DNA of 64,000 nt from the NCBI GenBank assembly GCA_003255065.1, contig QAOA01003578.1, forward strand, positions 478,830 to 542,829, in the 5' to 3' direction. Made by a program: the position numbers and the translations under genes. Positions 11,801 through 23,711 of this stretch are shown one piece after another; the stretch's first letter is position 1, and each line of letters begins with the position of its first letter. This stretch comes from Cercis canadensis (lineage: Eukaryota; Streptophyta; Magnoliopsida; Fabales; Fabaceae). The notes beneath the pieces were generated by a model. That model saw only the letters and a program-made list of their open reading frames with translations, had not been told where the DNA came from and ran no database searches.

Positions 11801-12799
11801 GTTTGTTGATTAGTACTCTTACAGGAATGCCCTGATCTGTCCAAATTGTTTGGTTTATCTTTGTGCATTTGTTGAATCTCTTTACATGATTGACTGCAAA
11901 ATAATTTGATTGCTCTATTGGGGTGTGAACCCAAAACTATAGCTTGGAATGACCATTGTTCTGAAACGGGCTTAATCCCATTCATAGTCAGTTGACAAAT
12001 ATGTCCTTCAAGTAGAGGTTGTAGAACAATACTCAATCCAGTTAGTTGCCATGAAATTGTTTCTTGTCATTTTCAAGGCACATTGACTTGAACTATCTAA
12101 TCCTTCTTTGTAGAAAAGTGCCTGGTACCAAATGATGGTTTGTAAGGGCCACACATCATAGGTTTTTGTCCACCATCTCTGCCATTCCTTTCGTTGCTTT
12201 TCCCCCCTTCTGCTTCTCCTGTTAAGATCACTGGATATCTTTGTAGTGTTCTATCTGAGTAATAACTCCATCTATGCTTTCAATAATCATGTTGATCTTC
12301 GGTAACGAGAATATAAAAGGGAGGATAAACATTTTGTGTCCTTTTCTCACCCACATGCTCATATACACTACTCATGTTAAACTTACAGAAATCTCAGACA
12401 TGCATCACTTTCTTGAAGGCAGGATATAGAACAATTTCTCTTAACCTCATCTTTTATGCATCATATTATAAATGAAGGATGGATAACAGTCTTTAATTTA
12501 TCCAAACTAATATTAGAAAAAGTTCTTCAAATGTATGCTGATTAAGATACGTTTTTAATTGTCTTTTGACACAGATGAACAACCACCTGCTTTAGATAAA
12601 TTGTTATGGCAGTTTTCTAGTTGGGACCATATCTGCGGATAATGCTTTTATTTCTAAGGATGGTACTAATTGGGTGTATGTTTTTGTTTTTCAGGTGAAT
12701 GTAACAGCTGATCACCGGATAATTTATGGTGCTGACTTAGCTGCCTTCCTTCAAACATTCTCGAAAATCATTGAAAACCCAGAAAGCCTAACATTGTAG
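8891..12799 (+). CDS. LTA2: Plastid pyruvate dehydrogenase E2 subunit (dihydrolipoamide acetyltransferase)
   Basis: Exons: 8891-9799, 9881-10072, 10191-10278, 10376-10446, 10539-10622, 12695-12799, all with GT-AG introns; 482 aa, close to the roughly 480 aa of the family. It transfers acetyl groups from lipoamide to CoA in the plastid pyruvate dehydrogenase complex, feeding fatty-acid synthesis. Residues 1 to about 48 form a Ser/Thr/Arg-rich transit peptide. The lipoyl domain is about 53-127, with lipoyl-lysine K91 in ESDKADMD. An Ala/Pro linker follows, then the E1/E3-binding domain about 181-220 (TPYAKKLAKQHKVD, GTGPYGRI), a second Ala/Pro linker and the acyltransferase domain from about 262. 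The catalytic region reads TADHRIIYGAD with His455; the DHRxxYGAD form rather than DHRxxDGA is, as I recall, normal for the plastid type. Intron 5 is unusually long (about 2.07 kb). Exon 1 is much more GC-rich than its surroundings. Confidence 0.96.
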
Positions 12800-13072
12800 T
12801 CAATATGTGTGATTAGAGAAAATTTTCTTTGTGCTTTCTCACCAGTCGATGACGAGATGATAGCAGTTATGGAGCGGATTGCCTGGCTTAGTGCCCAACT
12901 TTTTGTGCTTTTACTTTGTTTTGTTATACTTTTTACATTTTAGGAGCTGTTTCAACTACCATTGGCTAGATTTTGAAGAGGGGAACAACTTTGAATTCTT
13001 TGTTAAGGATATTATAAACAGATATGTATGGTGAAAAACAAGGTGTGAGTAGAATTATGCTCAGACTATTGA

Positions 13073-13078
13073 AATAAA
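13073..13078 (+). terminator. Polyadenylation signal-like AATAAA of LTA2
   Basis: AATAAA lies 274 bp after the LTA2 stop codon, in a plausible 3' untranslated region. It is the canonical near-upstream element, but plant signals are loose, so the actual cleavage site is unknown. Confidence 0.45.
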
Positions 13079-13282
13079 GATCCAGTATACTTTTCTCTCC
13101 TTGAATTGCTTAGATACCAAGAACTTTATAACGATGCTAAGGACATACCAACATTTTTTGTGTTAGAGTGTTTCTGCCAACAGTAACATAATTGAGGGAT
13201 ACAAAAATGATATAGGAGGAAACACGTTTAGGAAAACGATAATTAGAAGCAGCAGTTATTTTTGCGCTATGTACATATGTTT

Positions 13283-13434
13283 GGGAGAATTACCAAAAGA
13301 AAGTGGATGAGAATTTCTTTCAAAAACAGAAAAATGACTACTGAAAACACACAGTAGCTACCGATCATCATGTTGATGGTGGCATCTGTTTTTGAAACAG
13401 ATTTTCCTTATCTTTCTTTTTGGGTAATTCTCCC
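13283..13434. mobile_element. Short MITE, 152 bp
   Basis: The left end GGGAGAATTACCAAAAGAAAG and the reverse complement of the right end, GGGAGAATTACCCAAAAAGAAAG, are near-identical. The arms continue inward with matching CAAAAACAGA strings. It sits between the 3' ends of the convergent LTA2 and ACD11-like genes. Confidence 0.7.
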
Positions 13435-13834
13435 TAATGTTTGTGCTATCTTAGAAAATTAAAATGCAGTTACTGGCATTCAAGTGACACACGGGAATAC
13501 AGCAATAGTGATTGATATACGATAAATCAATTCCATTGAAAATTGTGGCAAAAATGCCTTTTGCTATCAATTTAGTAATAAGAAAAAAATTTACTTTCCT
13601 AGAAGGCCAACAAGCAGTAAGAAACTAATATAATTACATCTCGTCAAGTAACTGGAAGCAAGTGTATTAAGGTTGCTGTTGTAACATGGAGCCACATCAC
13701 TGCCATCTAACAAACAGGCAGCACGTTCTATTTTTTTTTTTTTCTTTCTCTTTTCATTCTTTCATGTTTTTTTCCCTTGTGCCGTGACAGGAGCAATGTA
13801 TTATTGTACTTTTTCTTGAAGAGCAGAGATACAT

Positions 13835-16802
13835 CTACCAGTCCAATTTAATCTTCCTAGAAAGATATAGTTTATCAATGTATTGTATGACTGGAATTGA
13901 GGCATTGATATACCTTTTCATCTTCTTCTCAGCTGACTGATCTGCAGTAACATTTATGATTAAGTTCAGGTCTCAGTAAGTTTGTGAGTGGTACAATAAA
14001 AACTGATATCTAATGATAATATGCTCTGTCAAACTTAATTTTCACCCTGGAATTGATAATTGAAAGAAGATATTGACTTCTATAGTTTGGTTAATGTAAC
14101 CTATTTTCGGCATTTCTTTTGGTGCTAGGATATCACAGAGCAAATGCATTCTAACATAGTCAGAAACTTTGATCTTATATGCCTACTTCATGAGGGATAA
14201 CATGAATTATATAGTTCCATTCTACTACATGGAAAAACTAAAGGAAGATGAATTAATCTAAAACTTAATCCATATTGAAAACTTTATTCATAACATATAT
14301 ACTAATAAGGTTGGCATGGGTAGGACCAATAAGGAAATCAAATAGTTCCTAGGAATTTTAGACGGTTAAATAGGTGTAGATAAGGTTGAATGGCAGATCT
14401 AAAGGAAGGATTCCAATTGTCTTAATTTAAAATTCATGTAGCTGACCTTAATCAGGAAGAAAAGGTGAAACTTAAGGCTGCATATTCATATTTGCAATTT
14501 GGATATAAGTCACTACATAACTGCCAATGTATGGTATTAAATTTGCAATTTATCTCCATATGTCTGCATGTATGTGTGAATGTGTAAGCTTCAAACAAGG
14601 CATACACTGAACAGAACAAAATGATGCAAACTCACTTGTTTCATTGAGCTTCAGTAGAAGTTGCTCTCTTGTAGGAAGTGTATACATTCCAGCATACACA
14701 GCTGTTCTTACTGCCCATGTGTGATATGGCGCACAAACCTTTGCATAAGCAGTTGAAGCTACTTCTTTTAAATAGTAATCACTGAAAATGTCAAAATCAA
14801 TATATCATATGTCAGCACCAAATAATAAACATAATTAAACTGATGAAAACAACGATAGTATTTTGAAGTGCTGCAATACTGCCACAGCAACTTGACAGGG
14901 AAATACCATTATGTGCTCTAAAGAGCGTACAAATCAGAAAATTATTTACTTAGAACTGAGAGGACTATGGGTTCCTGAGAGGAGAATGGAGCAATAAAAG
15001 GGGTAAAAGACATAATGCAAAGTGAGGATGCTTTCCCATTCATATATTTAATTAACATATGAATAAAATGGAAGTCCAGAGCCATAGAACGAGTTTATTG
15101 ATATTGCATCACAAGTCAAATAATAAACTCAAGTTAAAAGATTAATAAGGAAAAGTTAGGGATACAATAGTCACTGCCTAACTTATATATTATCCATAAT
15201 GGTGGTAAACCAAAGTAGAGGGAAAGCATAACAGCCATGGTTTACAATGATAGCATGTTTCTTCTTCCTTTTTTTTTTTCCCCTTCCTTAAATGTCAAAA
15301 TGTTTTTATTATATATATAACACACAATTCAGCATCTTAATTGGTTTATACGCCAAAACAGATTCTCAAAAAGACAATGTGCATCTATAAACGGGGTAGC
15401 ATACTCGGTTGAGCAGAAATTTTCAAATATAGCTCTGACGAGGTCAAGACCCTGCCGAACTCTACGCAGATTACGTGAAAGGCTTCCTGATGTTTTCACT
15501 GTGCCATTTGAAACATCAAGGTCAAGTATATTCTGTACAGTGCCATATGTCTTTGATGCTTCCACAAGTCCATGTAGCTGAAAACATAACAAACTTATCA
15601 ATAGAACCAGTCAATAGAATCCAAAATGACAGTCTACTTATGATTAAAACTCAAAATACAGATGTAAACTTCACACCATTGATATACAAGTTGTAGTAAA
15701 AACTAGGGAAATTCTAAAGAGGAAGCAACCCACCAGTATTGCGGAGTGTGTTATGATTTTGCTATGTCCTTTAAATGACTGTGTAAGCAGTGTGTGGCTA
15801 AAAGCTCTTAATATAACATAAGTTTTGTAGTTTGGAAAGCATAATTCCATAGGAGGACAAGAGACAACAATACTCATTATCTGCCTCTTGGGAGTATACA
15901 TTTCTGGGTTGATAAACTTCTATTATACATAGACGTGTGACATCTAACTTTTTCCATGTTAACATCAGCAAGTGGCATATTACCAACCACATGTGAATTG
16001 TGATGGAAAAACACAGCACTCAAAATGAATGACTTTAAAACTTACCCAATCTATTGTCATAACATCACTGGGACAATGTTCATTCACAACACATCACAGG
16101 GGGTAGCAAAGATACCGTTGAAACAATTTCTTAAAAGAATGAACAGTATGAGATATTAATACTTCCATACAACAGATTTGCCTTTTCAATGAAGAAAACA
16201 GGAACCAACCTGTATGATTTTTCAACTTCCAAGTTTGAAAAATAACCACATGATATTTGGGGTTGTTAAAGGATAACTATTTGGCTTAGTGAAGCAACCG
16301 GGGGAAAAATCTTGGAATTTTGTATTATAGTTACCTATCGGGCCATTCAAACCTTTTCAATTTCAATATGATGTCCCAACTCCCAAGTTGAAATATACAT
16401 TTTACATTTGGCATAAAATCTTGATACTTACGATCATAGCAGGTCTATGGACCCAACCCATTCAGTTTTTGGGGTCACAATTCACAAACACACCAACCAA
16501 AGCTTACATCTTTCTCGCTTCTAACTCTTCATAGAGAGAAAATCTCAACAACCCAATATCCACATATAAAAAAAAACCCTCACCTTGGCGATGTATTCCA
16601 ATTCAGCGAATTTGAAAGCGAGGCCGAGACAATTAAAGAGAACAGAGACCCGAGAGCAAGCGTTGCAAAAGGCATCCAAGCGAAGCGCTTCTTGCTTTTT
16701 GGACCCTTTGAGCAACTTGGCGAGGTCCTCGAAAGCCTCGACAACGGCGGAAAGGGGTGTCAACGCCGGAGCAGATTGTGCCATGTCTACGCTATTGACC
16801 AT
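13835..16802 (-). CDS. ACD11-like glycolipid-transfer (GLTP) domain protein
   Basis: Exons in gene order: 16802-16584, 15577-15405, 14781-14636, 13941-13835; 214 aa, close to ACD11 (206 aa). The family moves ceramide-1-phosphate-type sphingolipids between membranes in the cytosol; loss of ACD11 in Arabidopsis causes runaway cell death. Recognisable blocks are FNCLGLAFKFAELEYIAK (about 56-73), SLSRNLRRVRQGLDLVRAIF (105-124), AYAKVCAPYHTWAVRTAV (142-159), GMYTLPTREQLLLKL, and a C-terminus of YIDKLYLSRKI then LDW. By alignment with ACD11, the headgroup-binding Lys, two Arg and His are K73, R108, R112 and H151. The binding Asp is Glu here (E69). A second in-frame Met is residue 7, so the start could be 16784. 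The gene is convergent with LTA2. Confidence 0.92.
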
Positions 16803-17385
16803 GGTTTAAGAACTCAAGGAAACATTTAATTGCTTCTTCGCTTTGTGTTTGTGGTTTTCTGAAATAAAAAAAAAGTGAGGAATTGTTCAAGTTGAAATGT
16901 CAAAGGAGTAATGGGCTAGTGTCTTTGATGGTGTTGCTTCTTCGAAATGGCTAAGTGGGAACGCTGAGAATTGTTGGTGATATGGCTGAGAGTTCCCTAC
17001 GAAGGCGGTCTGCCTAAGGTTGAATATGCTCCATGCAATTTCCTTTTGCGTCCTCAAAACGCAAACAGGGAGAGAGAACGCGGGGAGAAACGTCAACCGC
17101 GGATCCCTCAGAGCTTGCGTTTCGCGCCATTTTATTGGGTGACTGGGCTATGAAAATCATCACAACTATAGTTTTGGGCCGTTCAGTAGTGTGATATGCT
17201 GGGCCTGCTTCATCTCAAATTTTTCTTTGCCTCATCTTTGCCATTTTTCTTGGTCTTTGGTAAATAATTATGTAATTGATATATACAAGGTAACTACCAC
17301 AAAATCAGTGCTATATTTGCAATGGGAAAATATATAATAAATTCATAACTCCATATTTTTGGGTAAATCCCTAACACTATATTTT
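16803..17385. other. Upstream region of the ACD11-like gene
   Basis: This holds the promoter and leader of the minus-strand ACD11-like gene. It is less AT-rich than the flanks up to about 17220 and has TGGGCC-type motifs (for example GGGCCGTTC near 17176 and GGGCCTGC near 17201), which resemble plant site II elements. The short open frames on both strands here lack recognisable domains. Confidence 0.45.
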
Positions 17386-17756
17386 TAAACATTGAAGTTA
17401 TAGAATTACACTGATCTATAATGACTTTTTTTAATGAAATTTGTTTTGAGTCATATCAATAATGAACTGATTTCATTTATAAATTATTTTGTGTGTACTA
17501 GATAAGAATTTACAAGTTTTTTATTTTTTATTTTTGATATGATTTGCAAATAATCTTTTGTGTCTATTAGATANTAAACATTGAAGTTATAGAATTACAC
17601 TGATCTGTAATGACTTTTTTTTTAATGAAATTTGTTTTGAGTCATATCAATAATGAACTGATTTCATTTATAAATTATTTTGTGTGTATTAGATACAAGT
17701 TTTTTATTTTTTATTTTTGATATGATTTGCAAATAATCTTTTGTGTCTATTAGATA
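17386..17756 (+). repeat. Direct duplication around a single 'n' (probable assembly artefact)
   Basis: 17386-17573 and 17575-17756 are near-identical copies starting TAAACATTGAAGTTATAGAA and ending TCTATTAGATA, separated only by the 'n' at 17574. The second copy lacks about 6 bp. This is best read as two overlapping contig ends that were not merged. Confidence 0.8.
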
Positions 17757-18117
17757 TGATTTGCAAATTACACACTTCAAGAGAAACGCTAATTGCTACC
17801 TCATACTGCTTAACTTTAAGTTGTCGAATTTTATTTTTGTGGAGCATCGTACAACTTTAATTGGTCAAATTCAATTCAAAATACTTCTATTTGTGTCCAT
17901 TGTAATTTTATAAAAAGGAAGCATATATTTTATTAGGCATATAAAGGATTGTAAAAATGACCATCAACATGAGTAGTGGTTTGTGTAAACCCCATGTCAC
18001 GCCGAGAAAAATTTGGCAATCAAATTTAAACGAAGTAGCTTTTTTTCATGACATAATTCTCCCCTTCCTTGATAAAGTAATAATATTTGTTTTAATTGCT
18101 TTGTTTGAAAAAAATAA

Positions 18118-18534
18118 GAATTAAACTCCTTTTTAGTCTTTGAAAAGTTCAACGATTGACAAGTTAGTCCCTAAAAAATATTTGCTGATAATTTTGTCTC
18201 GAATTATGGTTCCGTACGACAAATTAGTCCTCAAATTATGTTTGCTAACAATTTAGTCATCAAATTATGATTTCATACGACAAATTAGTCCTCAAATTAT
18301 GTTTGCTAACAATTTAGTCATCAAATTATGATTTCATACGACAAATTAGTCCTCAACTGAGGACTAATTTGTCGTACGGAACCATAATTCGAAGACGAAA
18401 TTGTCAGTGAATATAATTTGATGACTAATTTGTTGTACGGAATCATAATTTGAGGACAAAATTGTCAACGAGCATTTTTTGGGACTAACTTGTCAATCGT
18501 TGAATTTTTCAGGGACCAAAAAGGTGTTTTACTC
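18118..18534. mobile_element. Mutator-like MITE with 9-bp target duplication
   Basis: The ends GAATTAAACTCCTTTTTAG and, from the other strand, GAGTAAAACACCTTTTTGG are inverted repeats, and the arms remain similar for nearly 200 bp. The 9-bp sequence AAAAAATAA lies immediately on each side (18109-18117 and 18535-18543). A 61-bp internal unit containing ACAAATTAGTCCTCAAATTA is tandemly duplicated at 18216-18276 and 18277-18337. A shorter relative is at 27405-27627. Confidence 0.75.
18216..18337 (+). repeat. 61-bp tandem duplication inside the MITE
   Basis: Two adjacent 61-bp units that differ at few positions, followed by the start of a third (ACGACAAATTAGTCCTCAA). This lengthens one arm of the inverted repeat relative to the other. 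Confidence 0.85.
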
Positions 18535-18559
18535 AAAAAATAATAATTTATAAATTTTT

Positions 18560-18785
18560 TAAAAACGGAAATTTTATGATATCATATAGATATGTCATAC
18601 TACGTTGACGTAGTAAACATACATAATTTTTATATTTTATTTGATATAAAATATATTTTATTTTATTTTCTCAAATAAATTTGAAAACAGTTAACTTATA
18701 TACATATCATTCACACATTGACTATTTTTATGTAGTATAATATACTATGTAAATACCAAAAGTATTTAACAAACCTCATTTTTAA
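18560..18785 (+). repeat. AT-rich MITE family, copy 1
   Basis: Shares an ordered series of motifs with other copies: ATTTTATGATATCATAT, then a GACGTAGTAA-like string, TTCTCAAATAAATTT, ACATATCATTCACACATT, TATAATATACTATGTAAATA and CCAAAAGTATTTAA. The related copies are at 2890-3045, 37501-37732, 40875-41095 (inverted) and 45868-45945 (inverted fragment). Confidence 0.6.
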
Positions 18786-19001
18786 AAATATATAAATACT
18801 GAAAGTTGCTCTTACTATTTCTTCATTAATTATAGAGCTATGTTGAACATTACAAGCTAAAGGATAATACATTCTAATATATTTTATCACTATTCTTATT
18901 TATAACACATGCTCTCCTAGTTGTCTCAAGCATGGCAACTGAAAAGAGTAAGAAACTCAACCCAAGCAAACATCCCTAAAGGACAAGCTACCATCCTGCA
19001 A

Positions 19002-22000
19002 TTAGACATTGCTGGTGAGCTCAACTTCATTCTCCTCTGAGCTACAATCTTCTTTGGTATGCACCTGAATCGGCTTATAAGTGTACATTTTGGCACATAA
19101 ACAGTAGTAAATAAGATTCAAACCCTGCAGCAATGTGATGAGCCAGTAAAAATACTCCAATTTCCCCTTATTCAGATTGTTATCAGGAAGCCAATTTGAC
19201 CCATCAGGCCCAGCAGTAAACTTGTGGACTAAGGAAACCAAAAGTGTGCTCACATAATTCCCAGCTGAAATTGAAGTCCAAAATAGAGCCATTGCAGTGC
19301 TCCTCATACTCTCTGGGGCCTGGTCATAGAAAAACTCTAAGTGTCCAATTGACATGAAGGCTTCGGCCATTCCATGAAGGCTATATTGAGGTACTAGCCA
19401 AAAAAATTTGATTGGGATAATGGCATGAGGATGATCAATGAGCCCATGGGCCATGGCTGCCTTCTTGCGTTTTATTTCAATGAAGCCAGCAATAAGGGTG
19501 GCTATGAGTGAGATGACAAACCCAATTCCCATTCTGTGAAGGAAGGTGATGCCCCGGTCCAGGCCCGTGAACCTGCGTGCCACGCGGATGAAAACACGGT
19601 CGTAGAAGGCGGTTGTGGTGAGCATGGTGAGGATGGTGAAGACAGACATGGAGCCTGCTGGGATTTGGAAGGATTTGGAGAGGTGCCTGTCCATGGTTTT
19701 GGCTTGTTGAAGGGAGAATGTGCTTTGTTGGGCGTAGGCTGTGATCAGAAGGATTCCTGAAGCCCATATTGGGCCCATTCGTATTAAGGACTTCAATTCC
19801 TCCACCCTATGCACTGTGTTTAACCTCCAAAAGTTGGGTGTTTTGCTATTGTCTTCTTCGGTCACAATAGCTGCCTTGTCCAAAAACCTGCATCAAATTT
19901 CAGATAATCTGTAAAATTTGCTACTTGATTCTTATTATGAAAGATAGCTTTTTTAAAAAAAAAAAAATTGGTCTCTAAATATTTTTTTTAGAGACCAATT
20001 TTTTTTTCTTTCACTTTTTAAATTTTTTCAATTTGATTATTCTATATATAATAGATGCTTTTTTAATATTTTTGACTACGACTTGATAGATGCTTCATAT
20101 TCAATGCTATAGAGACACTAAATTGAAAAACTATTAATACATATAAGGCCCAATTTTGAAAGGTACAAGGGACTTAACCAAGAATATTAAGATTGAGGGG
20201 CCAATTCTTTTTTTGTTTTGTTTTTTTGTCTATAAAACAGAGAGGGTTGACGGGCTCAAACCCATGCTGCCACTCTCACAAGTCACATCCGAGGGCCATA
20301 GTATGCCAGATGCACTGTCAATTTTTTATCAGCTAGCTTAGTTTAACTGATTGAGATGGAGGAAAAAATGTGTAGAAGTCCTATATTCATGTCAATGTAA
20401 CAGAAAGCTATCGAAACTAGAAGTTTTCTTGAAAAAATTTACACGTTGCCATGTGAGACCCTTGTGAAGACCAGATATGACACGTTACAAGCTCCAATTG
20501 GGCCTGCCCAAACAAAGAGATAGGGTTTACATGGGGGAAAAGCATTAGAATCAGAAAGTTTGCTGCCTTTGTTGGCTTATCAGTGAGGTGGGAGACCCAT
20601 AAATCTGGCTAGAGGACACAAACCATTTTGTTGCTTGGCTAAATGTATTCCTTCGATGGCAAACAAGAATGTGATGGTGGTGGTCAACAAGACTGTCACT
20701 ATACATGTTAAGTTGTAAACGCATGCCTAGTTGCCAGTTCCCAATATTGATGTGATGATGATAAGTGACGACTTAAATTGGTTATTGCCAAAAAACAGGT
20801 CAATAATTCAGGCAAAGAAATTTTTTCCATAATTGAGTGGTTGCCTTATCTACTACTCATATTTAATTTGTCTAATCTATTACTAATCTTAATGGTGGTT
20901 AGTGGTAACCTTACTAGTTTGTAGCATTTGAGGAACACTTGGATCCTAATGCAAAATTCAAGGGTAGTTGAGTCATGTCTCTCCATTCAATCTCTTCTTC
21001 TAGCTAGTGACTTGCTAGACATCAATTGCACCATTTAAATATTACATTTACCAAAACAATAAAGAGGATGATTATCTAATTGTTTTGGGAAGTGGAAGAT
21101 AACGATTAATTATCTCAAAAGTGAAAGATGAGGGAAAATGACTTAAAGGTGTTTTTCTATCTGCACTTACTTAAATATTTAGATTTAAACTAACTTGAAG
21201 CTTTCTTTTGTTGTCCTTTTTTGTGTGACAACTCAGATGGGGCACCCTGATGAGTAATAATAAATACTAAATTTTTAATACAACATTTTACAACGATACA
21301 AGACATCTTTCAATCATACTCTAACATGACACAAGAAATCAAATATATAATTATTGGTGGGGAGCTGCCAATTCTTGAACCTTTTACCAATCATTGACTA
21401 AAACCCATAATTGAATTATTTTATATAGTTGCTTAAACAATGATATATATATATATATACTCATATGATTTTATGAGATGGAAAGCAAGAAAGTGACACT
21501 TACCTCATTTGGTTAGAATGAAGAAGTTTCCCTCCCAAAGAAATTGAGGCATCAAGTTCATCATTTTGATATAGTAATTTGGGGTCAGATACATGAGGTA
21601 TCTTTCTCTTTTTAAATGCAGCCACGGCTACTTGTATGAGTCGGGTAAACGGGCTTCCGGATGGATCCCAGTTTCGGTAAAGTGGATATCCAACAATGAA
21701 GGCAATAATTGAGAGGAACATTGCCATTGTGGGGATTCCAAGCCCCCAACCCCACCCTATATTATCTTGAATATAAACAAGCACTGTCACAGCCACAAGT
21801 ATGGATGCACCCATGACAAAATAGTAATAATTGAAGTATCTCCATGTCTTATTGCTCTGCTTAGGATCCGATTCATCAAACTGGTCAGCTCCAAATGCCA
21901 CCACACAGGGTCGGATCCCGCCCGACCCGAGTGCCCCCAGTAGAAGAGACACATAGAGTATTGCCAACTGTCCTCCGCTAGCTTGTTGGCATACCTCCTC

Positions 22001-22857
22001 ACCTTTACATGGAGGTGGCCTTAGCTGTGGAAGCACTGCTGATAATGTCAAACTAATCATCCCCTGGTTACACAAAAATACAACAAAATCAGAAAATTAG
22101 TATCTGTATATATCAACACAAGAGCTTCATAAACTGACAAAAACAATTAATTTTTCACATGAGTAATATGAACATGACAACAATTATATGCTATGAACCT
22201 CTCCTCATTGAAGAAGCCACAGTAATATATAGCAACAATTTACAAAAAAAAATCAGTATTACATTATACTTCCTTATCACATATGCATACTTTTACTAAT
22301 AAATATTTCTTTTATCTATAAGAATTTATGCTACTAAAAGCAGATAGTTTATCTTTTTTTTTTTTTTTTTACCATAAGTCACACATACTCAAATCTAATT
22401 ATGTGTAATAATCAGAGAGAAAGTGAGAGGGGAAAAGAGAAGGTCTTAACTATCTGGTATATAATGGAAGCAACGGTGATAGTCCAGAACTTTCCGGAAT
22501 AAGAATCGGAAATGAAGGCACCAAGCAATGGTGTCAAGCTTGAGGTTCCACCAAAGTTGGTGAGAGTGTTAGCTGCTTTGGTTAATGGCATATGAAGCTG
22601 TGTTGTCAAGTAGCTAATCATATTGGTATTGAAACCCACCACAGCCAACTTCTCAGTGATCTCATTAGCTGCACCAAGAAAAGATCCGAGGTAATCAAAA
22701 CCCAATAACCCACAAAACCATATATAAGAGAAGAATTAGGAGAAGGTTTTTGACTACAATAGCAGATGTAGTACAGTTCCTGATGCTTACCGAAGATGAA
22801 GGGCATTGTGATCAGCCCTCCCTTTTTCCTTCTAACATGCTTGTCTTTCTGCTCCAT
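19002..22857 (-). CDS. NPF3.1: NPF (NRT1/PTR) family transporter, NPF3.1 type
   Basis: Exons in gene order: 22857-22791, 22668-22451, 22063-21504, 19887-19002; 576 aa (Arabidopsis NPF3.1 is about 596). It belongs to the proton-coupled NRT1/PTR major-facilitator family; NPF3.1 members move nitrate/nitrite and have been linked to gibberellin uptake. Visible motifs are E25-x-x-E28-K29 in helix 1 (proton coupling), HMPLTKAANTLTNFGGTSS, GALGSGGIRPCVVAFGADQF and the C-terminal FYDQAPESMRSTAMALFWTS. The long central loop with SFTRLIQVAVAAF-like sequence is typical. An upstream in-frame Met at 22908 overlaps the TATA box (22911-22917), so the Met at 22857, giving MEQKDKHVRRKKGGLI, is the better start. 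Intron 3 (19888-21503) is the longest. Confidence 0.95.
19958..20008. repeat. Short hairpin in NPF3.1 intron 3
   Basis: AAAATTGGTCTCTAAA and TTTAGAGACCAATTTT face each other across a short T-rich loop, giving about a 20-bp stem. It may be a tiny MITE remnant. No function can be assigned. Confidence 0.6.
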
Positions 22858-22910
22858 CTTTTCAAGAATCTCTTCGTCTCCTAGTACATAGAATGGCCTC
22901 AAACACAAGT

Positions 22911-22917
22911 ATTTATA
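22911..22917 (-). promoter_or_regulatory. TATA box of the NPF3.1 gene
   Basis: The minus strand reads CCTATAAATACTTG. With the usual 25-35 bp spacing, transcription would begin near 22880. That is downstream of the first in-frame Met (22908) and upstream of the Met at 22857, which decides the start codon. Confidence 0.7.
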
Positions 22918-23711
22918 GGCTTAGATTTCATATATCGACTCTGGTCTTATCACAGCAACTAATGCTTGTCTAGCGTTCACACCACCACTTTTCTAGAGTT
23001 ATGGCCACAAATAAGATTTTTGTTTTTCTTTTGGAAAATACAATAATTAGGTTTCGACAAGAGGGCCTAAAAATCCGAATAAAACTAATATCAATAAATT
23101 GATACAATGGATGACAGGTATGGACAAGGAAGTTTTTGTCATATTTACTTTTTTCCTCTTACAACTTGCAATATATTGTAGGTGCAAAGAAAATATGATC
23201 GATTCTATTGGAGGGTTAGGAGATGAAACTACATTGGACATTTATTTTTTTTCCTGTGGGTTAATAGGACTGAATATTCTAATTTAGACGAGTAATCCTA
23301 GTGTATAGCCTTTATGCAGTGTCTTTTATTTTGAAGATTATTAACATGCTTGTCCGATGTAGAAATTGAAATATACCAGTTCTTTCTTCTTCTTTTTTTT
23401 TTCGTATTCTTTTTTGTTTCCAAATGATTATATTGACCCTATGATCAGTTCTATTAAGCTATGCTTGAGTGGCAAAAACTTTCAAGACAATATAAGGGCA
23501 AGTAAATACAATCTCAATTTATTCTATCAAATGTATATGTACGAGAGAACCGTGACTTGGATTATTTAATTAACCTAAGAAATATATTTATTTCACAAGG
23601 GCAAAGAATCAAGCTAAGGTGTGGTGCATGTGGAATCTTTTAATTTTAATCACAATGTGCCAAATGAAAAAATCAAGGTGAAAAGTAATCTCTTTCTTTC
23701 TAAAACTTTAT

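Noticed and set aside
17386..17756. True tandem duplication of about 185 bp
   Set aside because: The copies are separated exactly by a single 'n', as at five other sites, so an unmerged contig overlap is more likely.
23366..23569. Open frame 23366-23569 as a possible small gene
   Set aside because: Phe/Ser-rich product of T-rich DNA, no conserved motif, no promoter signal.
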